A stretch of 10,027 bases of DNA, from contig JAEZSC010000152.1 in NCBI GenBank assembly GCA_023422005.1, forward strand, positions 1 through 10,027. The letters run 5' to 3'. This document shows positions 1 to 5,594 of the stretch, piece after piece. The stretch is from Bacillota bacterium. Its GTDB lineage: Bacteria > Bacillota > Clostridia > Christensenellales > UMGS416. Numbering within the stretch: position 1 is the first letter of the stretch; each line of letters opens with the position of its first letter. A program made the translations under genes and the position numbers. The notes under the pieces were generated by a model. It did not search any database. It was not told the origin of the DNA and worked only from the letters and a program-made list of their open reading frames with translations.

Positions 1-1093
1 CCTTGCTGTCGGGGTAATTCACGGTGACCTGGCGGTCGAACCGACCGGGGCGCAGCAGCGCCGGGTCCAGGATGTCCGGGCGGTTGGTGGCCGCCAGTAT
101 GATGATGCCCTCGTTGGTCGTGAAGCCGTCCATCTCCACCAACAGTTGGTTGAGCGTCTGCTCACGCTCGTCGTGGCCGCCGCCCATGCCGGCGCCGCGA
201 TGGCGGCCCACGGCGTCGATTTCGTCGATGAAGATGATGCACGGCGTGTTGCGCTTGGCGCGTTCAAACAGATCGCGCACACGGGAGGCGCCCACGCCTA
301 CATACAACTCCACGAAGTCCGAACCGGAGATCGTGAAGAACGGCACGCCGGCTTCACCGCTGACCGCCCGGGCCAGCAGCGTTTTGCCCGTGCCGGGAGG
401 GCCTACCAGCAGCACGCCCTTGGGGATGCGCGCGCCCAGGTCCATAAATTTTTGCGGGCTCTTGAGGAACTCGACGATTTCGGCCAGTTCCTCCTTCTCC
501 TCGTCGGCGCCGGCCACGTCGTCAAAAGTCACCGTGCGCTGGTTGCCGTCCACCATCGTGGCGCGGGATTTGCCAAAGCTCATGGCCTTGTTGTTGTTGC
601 CCTGCATCTGGCGCATGAATAAAAACCACATGCCGCCGATGAGCGCCAGGAAGATGACATAGGGCAGCACCAAGGTAAGCCACGACTCCTTGGGCAGCGG
701 CATGTATTCCACGGCAAAGTTCCACTCGCCCTCGGAAATATCCTCGGCTTTTATGGTCTTGCCCTGTTGGGCGCTGAGCACCGCGGCCATCGTCGAGTTG
801 ATGCCCGTGCGGAAGTCCTGCGGCAGCACCGTATAGAAGTCATAGGTCCTGGGGAATTGGGTAGGCGCGATCTTGGAGCCTTTTATCAGGCCCACAAGCA
901 TGTTTTCGCCCTCCACAATGTTGACGCGGTCCACCTTGCCGGCGGCCACATATTCCTTTAAAAACGTCTGGAAATCGATCTTTGTCTTGTCACCTTTGCC
1001 GTCAGAGAAATTCTGCACGAACATGGACATGACGATGATGACCGCTAAAATGGCCACCAGCACGACCGCTCCCCGCACGAAGTTATTCTTCAA
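1..1093 (-). CDS. ftsH: FtsH, ATP-dependent zinc metalloprotease (partial, N-terminal 364 residues)
   Basis: Membrane-anchored AAA+ protease that degrades misfolded membrane proteins and short-lived regulators; the family works as a hexamer with the catalytic part in the cytoplasm. The start is TTG at 1093, chosen because AGGAGG lies 9 bases upstream (1103-1108) and no ATG precedes the first membrane helix. Visible in order: membrane helix about residues 6-26, an extracytoplasmic domain about 28-135, a second helix about 138-160, then the AAA module with Walker A GPPGTGKT (231-238), pore loop YVGVGA (264-269), Walker B IIFIDEID (286-293), and the second region of homology ending LLRPGRFDR with arginine fingers R348 and R351. 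The rest of the AAA lid and the M41 protease domain (HEXXH) lie beyond the left edge. The extracytoplasmic domain is longer than the roughly 70 residues of E. coli FtsH, placing Walker A at 231 instead of about 192. The pore aromatic is Tyr where FtsH normally has Phe. Identification is secure. Confidence 0.97.
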   Translation of the reverse strand, partial: MKNNFVRGAVVLVAILAVIIVMSMFVQNFSDGKGDKTKIDFQTFLKEYVAAGKVDRVNIVEGENMLVGLIKGSKIAPTQFPRTYDFYTVLPQDFRTGINSTMAAVLSAQQGKTIKAEDISEGEWNFAVEYMPLPKESWLTLVLPYVIFLALIGGMWFLFMRQMQGNNNKAMSFGKSRATMVDGNQRTVTFDDVAGADEEKEELAEIVEFLKSPQKFMDLGARIPKGVLLVGPPGTGKTLLARAVSGEAGVPFFTISGSDFVELYVGVGASRVRDLFERAKRNTPCIIFIDEIDAVGRHRGAGMGGGHDEREQTLNQLLVEMDGFTTNEGIIILAATNRPDILDPALLRPGRFDRQVTVNYPDSK

Positions 1094-1124
1094 GTTTATA
1101 ATCCTCCTGAAAAGCCTTTCCTGG

Positions 1125-1147
1125 CCGGTAAAAACCAATTTTACCGG
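1125..1147 (-). promoter_or_regulatory. Stem-loop at the 5' end of the ftsH leader
   Basis: A perfect 9-base-pair inverted repeat, CCGGTAAAA and TTTTACCGG, flanks a 5-base loop. It begins about 3 bases after the predicted transcription start and ends 31 bases before the start codon, so the transcript would begin with a hairpin. The sequence shows the repeat directly. That it stabilises the mRNA or serves as an operator is inference. Confidence 0.6.
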
Positions 1148-1156
1148 TATTCCAAA

Positions 1157-1186
1157 ATTATAACATGCTGCCGCTGCCGGCTGCAA
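1157..1186 (-). promoter_or_regulatory. Predicted sigma-A promoter of ftsH (extended -10)
   Basis: On the minus strand a perfect TATAAT (1157-1162) is preceded by TG one base upstream (1164-1165), giving an extended -10 TGTTATAAT. A weak -35 TTGCAG lies at 1181-1186 with an 18-base spacer. Transcription would begin near 1150, leaving a leader of about 57 bases before the TTG start. This gives ftsH its own promoter even though pepF lies upstream in the same direction. Confidence 0.7.
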
Positions 1187-1191
1187 TGACT

Positions 1192-1220
1192 GTTCGAATG
1201 TACGAACCCAACGGTGGGTT
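1192..1220 (-). other. Two small inverted repeats after pepF (weak terminator or operator candidate)
   Basis: Just after the pepF stop there are two overlapping small repeats: AACCCA-4-TGGGTT at 1205-1220 and GTTCG-6-CGAAC at 1192-1207. The first could form a 6-bp hairpin in the pepF transcript but no run of U follows it, so it would be a poor intrinsic terminator. The second sits just upstream of the ftsH -35 and could be a binding site. It is not a LexA box: the half-sites are in the opposite order to CGAAC-N4-GTTCG. Confidence 0.3.
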
Positions 1221-1230
1221 TATCGGTATT

Positions 1231-2991
1231 TTATGCGCGCTCGACCAGTTCGGCGAACCGCCGGGCACGCTGCTCCAGCACGCCCAGCGACTGAAGCCAG
1301 AAACCTCGGTCGCGCACATCCACACCGGCAGCGGCGCCCACGGCGGCGGTGTCGGCACTGCCTGTCATGCGCAGAAGATTGCGGTAATCCGCGGCGAAGG
1401 CCGGCCCGCGCTGCTGGTATACGCCATACAGCCCCAGGGCGAACAGCAAGCCGAAGGCGTAGGGCCAGTTGTAAAAGTCCGGCTGGCCATAGTAATGCCC
1501 CTTGCACAGCCACATATAAGGGTGCAGCGCCTCGGGGTCCAGACCGTCACCATAGGCGCGGCGCTGGGCGTCCAGCATGATGTCCTTGCAGTCCTGGGCG
1601 CTGAGCACACCGTCCTGCCGGCGGCGGAACACCTCGGTTTCAAAATAATAACGGCTGAGGATGTCCACGACGACCTGTGTGGCGGTGTCCAGATCGGCGT
1701 CCAACAGCCCCAGCAACTCGAGGCCTTCGGCCTTTTTCATCGCTTCGCCGTTGACAAGAAGTTCATTGAACGTGGACGCCGTTTCGGCCAGCTGCATCGG
1801 ATATTCGGTGTTGAGCACGCTTTCCTGGCGCAGGCATTCGCCGTGCCAGGCGTGGCCCAGCTCGTGGGCCAGCGTGAGCACCTCGCCATAGGAGCCGTCA
1901 AAGTTGCTCAGGATGCGCGACTGGCCGATGGCGTGCACGCCGGCGCAGAAGGCGCCGCCCTGCTTGCCCTCGCGGGGTTCGGTGTCCAGCCACTGCCCCT
2001 GGAAAGCCCTCTCCACGAAGGACGACAGCGACGGGTCAAACCCGGACAGCGTGCTCACGAGGAAATCGCGGGCCTGCTCCAGCGTGTAGCGCCGGCTGAC
2101 ATTGCCCACCGGGGCAAACATGTCATAGAACGGCAGCGCCGGCTTGCCCAGCAGCTTGGCTTTGGCTTTCAGATACATCCGGAACACGTCCAGGCGCTGC
2201 TCCATGGCGCCCAGCATGGCGTCCAGCGTGGCGCGGTCCATACGGGCATAGAACAGTGTCTGATCCAACGGCGAGGCGAAACCCCGCATGCGGCACTTGG
2301 TCAGCACCTCGCCCTTGATGCTGTTGAGCGCCGCGACACCCGACTTCTCTATCTTGGGATAGCACGCCAGCTCCGCCTCATAGGCAGCGCGGCGCACCGC
2401 CGGGTCGGGGTCGCTGGCCAGGTTGCGCACCATGGGCAGCGTCATCGTGCGCTGGTCGTCTCCCAGCGCATAATCCACGCTGACCGTGGAAGTGAGCGTG
2501 CTGTGCAGCTGCGACCACGCCTGGCTGCCGGTAATCTCCAGCAGCGAGAGCGCCTGCTCCACCTCGTCGCCCAGCATGTGGGCGGCCTGCTGCTGATTTT
2601 CCTTCAGGAAGAAGGCGTAAGGTTTCAATTCATCGCTCTGTGTAAGCGCATCCAGCCCTTCGCCCAACCCCTGCAGGTATTTGCGCAGCGCCACGATGCC
2701 GCCCACCAGCGCCGCCCGCTTGGTCATCAGTTTTTCCAGCTCCGCCTGGGCGGCGGTGTCGCCGGTATCCACGGAGCACAGCAGAGCCGCGTAGGTCCCC
2801 GTCCGCAGGAACACCAGATGAAACCGCTCCAGCAGACCGATGCCCTCCCGCAGCGCGGCGGTGGGCTCTCCCTGCCCCAGCGTGCGGCTCCAAGCCGTAA
2901 AGCCGGCGGCCAACGTATCCACGGCCTGGGCGTCGGCCTGGAAGGCTTCACTGGCAAGTGAGGGATACAGATCGTCAAGATTCCAGCGCAT
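1231..2991 (-). CDS. pepF: M3-family oligoendopeptidase (PepF/M3 type)
   Basis: Cytoplasmic zinc endopeptidase that cuts short peptides, feeding amino-acid recycling. The 586-residue length fits the PepF/M3 family. The thermolysin-like zinc motif HELGH is at residues 376-380 within the context TLAHELGHAWH, and the third zinc ligand is E403 in AETAS, 26 residues after the first histidine. The helical N-terminal part (about 1-200) is typical of the family, and there is no signal peptide or membrane segment. The ATG at 2991 follows AAGGAGG by 4 bases. That ribosome site overlaps the TAA of mrp, leaving only 9 bases between the genes, so they are almost certainly co-transcribed and translationally close. 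A long open frame on the opposite strand is a shadow of the GC-rich codon use. Confidence 0.96.
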   Translation of the reverse strand: MRWNLDDLYPSLASEAFQADAQAVDTLAAGFTAWSRTLGQGEPTAALREGIGLLERFHLVFLRTGTYAALLCSVDTGDTAAQAELEKLMTKRAALVGGIVALRKYLQGLGEGLDALTQSDELKPYAFFLKENQQQAAHMLGDEVEQALSLLEITGSQAWSQLHSTLTSTVSVDYALGDDQRTMTLPMVRNLASDPDPAVRRAAYEAELACYPKIEKSGVAALNSIKGEVLTKCRMRGFASPLDQTLFYARMDRATLDAMLGAMEQRLDVFRMYLKAKAKLLGKPALPFYDMFAPVGNVSRRYTLEQARDFLVSTLSGFDPSLSSFVERAFQGQWLDTEPREGKQGGAFCAGVHAIGQSRILSNFDGSYGEVLTLAHELGHAWHGECLRQESVLNTEYPMQLAETASTFNELLVNGEAMKKAEGLELLGLLDADLDTATQVVVDILSRYYFETEVFRRRQDGVLSAQDCKDIMLDAQRRAYGDGLDPEALHPYMWLCKGHYYGQPDFYNWPYAFGLLFALGLYGVYQQRGPAFAADYRNLLRMTGSADTAAVGAAAGVDVRDRGFWLQSLGVLEQRARRFAELVERA

Positions 2992-3000
2992 GGAGCCTCC

Positions 3001-3810
3001 TTACTTACGAAGCGTCACGGCGATTTGCCGCGCGACGATGTCCATAGCGGCGTCAGCCTCGGCGTTGCCGGCGGTAGGGCTGCTCAGGAAGGGCAGCTCG
3101 GCCAGCAGCGGCAGGCCCTCTTGGGCCAGCGCCTGGCGGGCAGCCGGGTCGTCGTAGAGCGGCACGCGCTCACCGCTTTGGGGAGCCGTCACATATGCCA
3201 TGTTCTGAACGACACCCAGCACGGGTTTTTCCAACTTGCGGGCCATGCCCAGCGCCTTGCGCACGATCATGGAGACCATGGCGTCGGCCACGCTTACCAA
3301 TATAATGCCACCCACGGGCAGGCTTTGCAGCACTGTGAGCGCCACGTCTCCTGTGCCCGGCGGCAGGTCGATCAGCAGCACGTCCAGCTTACCCCAGAAC
3401 ACGTCCTTCCAAAACTGGGTGATGACGCCGGCGATCACCGGGCCGCGCCACAGCACCGGCTGGTCCTCGCTCTCCAGCAGCAGGTTCAGCGACATCACGG
3501 GGATGCCGTGCTCGTCCTGCGGCGGCAGCAGGCCAAACATGCCGTTGTCCACCTTGGCGTCGGCCAGGCCCATGAGCCGTGGCATGCTGGGGCCGGTGAT
3601 GTCGGCGTCCATCACGCCAACGGTATACCCCTGGCGCGCAAGCGCCCGGGCCAGCAAAGCCGTCACCGTGGATTTACCCACGCCGCCCTTGCCGCTCATA
3701 ACCGCTATGACGTTTTTGATCTCGTTGTTTTCGTTGTTTTCCACGCCGCAATGCGCCTGCGCATCGGGCGAGCATTTGCCGGAATTGGCACACCCTTGAC
3801 AATGTGACAC
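3001..3810 (-). CDS. mrp: Mrp/NBP35-family P-loop ATPase, iron-sulfur carrier, lacking the C-terminal CPxC
   Basis: Cytoplasmic ATPase of the Mrp/ApbC/NBP35 family, which binds and delivers Fe-S clusters. I start it at GTG 3810 (269 residues) because GGAGG lies 11 bases upstream. The in-frame ATG at 3828 has no ribosome site, and the GTG product begins M-S-x-C like clostridial relatives; the longer form would have 275 residues. Numbered from the GTG: N-terminal cysteines C4, C7, C13 and C21 resemble the NBP35 ferredoxin-like cluster site. The deviant Walker A GKGGVGKST is at 40-48, the switch motif DADITGPSMPR at 68-78, WRGP at 121-124 and DLPPGTGD at 148-155. The normally invariant CPxC that bridges a cluster at the dimer interface is replaced by A209-P-Q-S212 after NMAYVT. 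The four N-terminal cysteines may therefore be its only cluster ligands. First gene of the mrp-pepF operon. Confidence 0.93.
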   Translation of the reverse strand: MSHCQGCANSGKCSPDAQAHCGVENNENNEIKNVIAVMSGKGGVGKSTVTALLARALARQGYTVGVMDADITGPSMPRLMGLADAKVDNGMFGLLPPQDEHGIPVMSLNLLLESEDQPVLWRGPVIAGVITQFWKDVFWGKLDVLLIDLPPGTGDVALTVLQSLPVGGIILVSVADAMVSMIVRKALGMARKLEKPVLGVVQNMAYVTAPQSGERVPLYDDPAARQALAQEGLPLLAELPFLSSPTAGNAEADAAMDIVARQIAVTLRK

Positions 3811-3833
3811 GAGAGTATTTTCCTCCATAAGAT

Positions 3834-3847
3834 GGCGCTATTGCGCC
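3834..3847 (-). promoter_or_regulatory. Hairpin at the 5' end of the mrp leader
   Basis: GGCGC-AATA-GCGCC forms a perfect 5-bp GC-rich stem with a 4-base loop. Its first base coincides with the predicted transcription start. It is the second leader in this window that opens with a hairpin (the other is ftsH). A role in mRNA stability is inference. Confidence 0.45.
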
Positions 3848-3853
3848 ACTTCC

Positions 3854-3882
3854 ATAATAGTCCTGTACCGCTATTTTGTCAA
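3854..3882 (-). promoter_or_regulatory. Strong sigma-A promoter of mrp-pepF
   Basis: A perfect -35 TTGACA (3877-3882) is separated by 17 bases from -10 TATTAT (3854-3859), which matches five of six consensus bases. The predicted start is near 3847. The leader would be about 37 bases to the GTG at 3810 and would contain GGAGG, but only about 18 bases to the ATG at 3828 with no ribosome site. This supports the GTG start. Confidence 0.82.
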
Positions 3883-3930
3883 ACCGCACATGGCCCTATG
3901 CTAGCGAACAAACGCTGAAAAATCCGGAAA

Positions 3931-3959
3931 GAATTCGTGAACAGGTTGTTCATAAATTC
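3931..3959. promoter_or_regulatory. 29-bp interrupted dyad upstream of the mrp promoter
   Basis: Two nested arms share one centre at 3945. The inner arms are TGAACA (3938-3943) and TGTTCA (3947-3952) with GGT between them. The outer arms are GAATT (3931-3935) and AATTC (3955-3959), separated from the inner arms by two unmatched bases on each side. It lies about 50 bases upstream of the mrp -35 and about 90 bases after the permease stop. As minus-strand RNA it could form 12 of 13 pairs and is followed by TTTCC and then a run of T at 3919-3923, so it might end permease transcription. As DNA it looks like an operator. The two readings cannot be separated from sequence alone. Confidence 0.5.
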
Positions 3960-3991
3960 AAGCTTGGGCCGCCGTCCCAGCCGACACAAAT

Positions 3992-4029
3992 ACCGCAGAA
4001 GGCACAGGGATCGTCGCACCTCCTGCGGT
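3992..4029 (-). other. Stem-loop just after the permease stop
   Basis: On the minus strand the arms ACCGCAGGAGG and CCTTCTGCGGT pair over 11 positions around a 16-base loop, with one G-U wobble. On the plus strand that position is an A-C mismatch, so the fold favours minus-strand RNA, the direction of the permease transcript. The stem buries an AGGAGG. Only ATTTGTG follows, so as an intrinsic terminator it is weak. It may protect the 3' end or act as a leader element for sequence further on. Confidence 0.4.
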
Positions 4030-4044
4030 CTCGCCGCTCCTGCT

Positions 4045-5093
4045 TTAGGCAAGCAACAAAATTACAACGTCATACGCATAGCCCAGCAGGATCGAACCGA
4101 AGAAAATATAGCCCAGATACAAGGCGAGAGCATTCTTCTTCATGATCGTGGAGATGCCGGCAATGACGCCAGCGCTGGTGCCGGGCCCGGTGATCATGAA
4201 GGCCAGCATCGCGCCGGCCCCGGCGCCGCTGTTCATCAGAGATTGTATGATCGGGATGGAGGATGAGCCACTGACATACAAAGGCAGGCCGACCAGCGCT
4301 GCCAGCGGCACGGCGAACACATTGTGCGCGCCGAACAGTCCAACGATGACCGAAGCCGGGATGAAGCGGTTGATCAGATACCCCACCGCGGCAAACACGG
4401 TAAAGTAGACGAGAATCTTTTTTACACCCACATCAAAGGCGGCGCAGCCGACTTCGCTGAGCCGAAGCGCGCGGATCCATGCCGGTGTGCTGCGTATTGC
4501 GGCCGGCTTTGCCGCCGTGCCGCAACCGCACACCGGCGTGGGCATCGGCACACAGCAGGCAGCTGCGGCAAGGGCCGGTGCCGGCTGTGCACACAGGCAC
4601 GCCTCTCCGCCACGGTCGTTGGCCTGCGCCTTTTGGAAGCGCGTCTGGTTGTCCAGAAAGTGTGTTTTCTTCTCGATGGCGTGGGTGATGGCGCCTGACC
4701 CCAGGCCCAGGAGGATGGAGGCTACGTGAGCGCTATGGCAAAAGAGGGGCCCAGGATGCCGGAGATCAGCACGAACTCGTCGGGGCTCATCAGCGGCGAA
4801 GAGGTCAGAAACGCCATGATGGGGCCCCATGGCAGCGCCGTGGCCAGCATGGACAGCACCACGGCCATCGTGCCGCAGGCACAGAAGGGTGTGAACGCGC
4901 CTGCGGCCACACTCGCCGGGATGGAAACGGCAGACCTTTTCATGAGCCACGCCTTTACCTTCTCCGGGTCCACAAACACAGTGATGACGGCGGCGGTGGC
5001 AACGCCCAGCGCCAGCGATGGCAGATTGTGAACAAGAGTTTCCAGCACGTAGGCAAAGGTGTCGGTCAGCAGTTGCAGAACGGTTTGCAGCAT
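4045..5093 (-). pseudogene. ArsP/YraQ-family permease (metal or metalloid efflux), broken by a one-base frameshift
   Basis: Membrane permease of the ArsP_1 (DUF318/UPF0718) family, whose members export trivalent or organic arsenic or, in the SO_0444 group, copper and zinc. Translation starts at ATG 5093 with AAGGAG 8-9 bases upstream. The first frame gives 123 residues with several membrane helices and the family motif TPFCACGT (68-75), then hits TAG at 4722-4724 just after GPSFAIALT. The next frame resumes at once with VASILLGLGSG and continues through PLYVSGSSSIP and MITGPGTSAG to the TAA at 4045. Restoring one base near 4725-4740 gives about 349 residues, normal for the family. No slippery heptamer is visible, so programmed frameshifting is unlikely; a real mutation or an assembly error is more likely. 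Between the halves is a cysteine-rich loop with CLC, CC and CGCG, likely a metal-binding segment. It follows an ArsR regulator, 113 bases downstream of it, with its own copy of the putative operator. Confidence 0.85.
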
Positions 5094-5144
5094 CTTTCAT
5101 ACTCCTTTTAAAACAGGGTCGTATTGTGTGCGGGCACCAACGGA

Positions 5145-5160
5145 ATCGTATTTTTACGAT
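5145..5160. promoter_or_regulatory. Putative ArsR operator upstream of the permease
   Basis: ATCGTATTTTTACGAT consists of perfect 6-bp arms around TTTT. A 15-base core (cgtatttttacgatg) recurs exactly at the arsR promoter (5557-5571). It lies 51 bases before the permease start, between the arsR stop and the permease, implying that the permease has its own controlled promoter. A weak candidate (TTTCCA at 5172-5177, AAAAAT at 5150-5155) overlaps it. Binding by the adjacent ArsR protein is inference. Confidence 0.7.
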
Positions 5161-5206
5161 GTGTTTAGGCATGGAAAAGCGCGCCATGGGGTGGCTGTGA
5201 AGAATG

Positions 5207-5512
5207 CTATTCGCAGAAAGCTTGGCAGAAAGCGTTCATGAAGTCCTTCAGAAGCTGCTTGTTCAGAAAGAAGCACGTCCACGATCCGCGCTTCTCCCGC
5301 AGGATGAGGCCGGCCTGTTCCAGCACGGCCAGGTGCTGCGACACCGTGGACTGCGCAAGGCCTGTGCTGGCCACGACGTCAGCGACGCTGGCTCCATTTT
5401 CGAAATACTCTATCCTGTCGCAGCATGTCCCGATGGACTTGTCCTTGAGGGCCTTGATGATGTGATATCGGGTCTCGTTTCCCAGGGCATTGCAGATTTT
5501 TGTGAGGTCCAT
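5207..5512 (-). CDS. ArsR/SmtB-family winged-helix repressor
   Basis: Dimeric metal- or metalloid-sensing repressor of about 101 residues that releases DNA when the ligand binds. The winged helix spans about residues 40-82, with recognition helix STVSQHLAVLEQAGL (55-69) and wing REKRGSWTCFFLN (72-84). Cysteines at 7, 30, 31, 80, 96 and 100 are candidate ligands. The classical alpha-3 ELCVC arsenic site is absent (ASVADVVAST instead), so the sensing site must differ. I start at ATG 5512, which has GAAAGG 7 bases upstream. The longer frame from ATG 5551 would begin upstream of the predicted transcription start and inside the operator region, so it is unlikely. The palindromes at its own promoter and before the permease suggest autoregulation and control of the permease. 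The ligand cannot be named from sequence. Confidence 0.92.
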   Translation of the reverse strand: MDLTKICNALGNETRYHIIKALKDKSIGTCCDRIEYFENGASVADVVASTGLAQSTVSQHLAVLEQAGLILREKRGSWTCFFLNKQLLKDFMNAFCQAFCE

Positions 5513-5530
5513 GGCGCAGCCTTTCAAGAC

Positions 5531-5546
5531 ATCGGTTTTTTGCGAT
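5531..5546. promoter_or_regulatory. Third, degenerate ArsR operator-like site at the arsR start of transcription
   Basis: ATCGGTTTTTTGCGAT keeps the outer ATCG and CGAT arms and the T-rich centre of the 5145-5160 palindrome, with three differences. Its centre is 24 bp from that of the promoter site, about two to two and a half helical turns, consistent with tandem binding. It covers the predicted transcription start. Confidence 0.5.
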
Positions 5547-5549
5547 GCC

Positions 5550-5578
5550 ATCGTAGCGTATTTTTACGATGCCGTCAA
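5550..5578 (-). promoter_or_regulatory. arsR promoter with an overlapping operator
   Basis: On the minus strand -35 TTGACG (5573-5578), a 17-base spacer and -10 TACGAT (5550-5555) form a sigma-A promoter starting near 5543. The sequence AGCGTATTTTTACGAT (plus strand 5555-5570) fills the spacer and differs by one base from the perfect palindrome at 5145-5160. In addition CATCGTA (5549-5555) and TACGATG (5565-5571) form perfect 7-bp arms spanning spacer and -10. A repressor bound here would block RNA polymerase. The -35 lies 18 bases after the stop codon of the upstream oxidoreductase gene. Confidence 0.75.
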
Positions 5579-5594
5579 GGGCTTTTTGAAAAAA

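Noticed and set aside
1192..1207. Possible LexA box upstream of ftsH
   Set aside because: Half-sites are inverted relative to the Gram-positive LexA consensus (GTTCG-N6-CGAAC instead of CGAAC-N4-GTTCG).
1165..2961. 598-residue open frame on the plus strand opposite pepF
   Set aside because: Shadow of the pepF codon pattern; low-complexity Q/H/A/R-rich translation with no domain, while the minus frame carries HELGH and the full M3 fold.
3879..3953. 24-codon frame starting MNNLFTNSFRIF on the minus strand before mrp
   Set aside because: No ribosome site, lies in the dyad and ends inside the mrp -35; no recognisable similarity.
4715..4760. Programmed -1 frameshifting to produce the full permease
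   Set aside because: No X-XXY-YYZ slippery site near the junction and no obvious downstream stimulatory structure.
5513..5551. Longer ArsR start at ATG 5551
   Set aside because: It lies upstream of the predicted transcription start and within the operator repeats, lacks a ribosome site, and the ATG at 5512 has GAAAGG at 7 bases.
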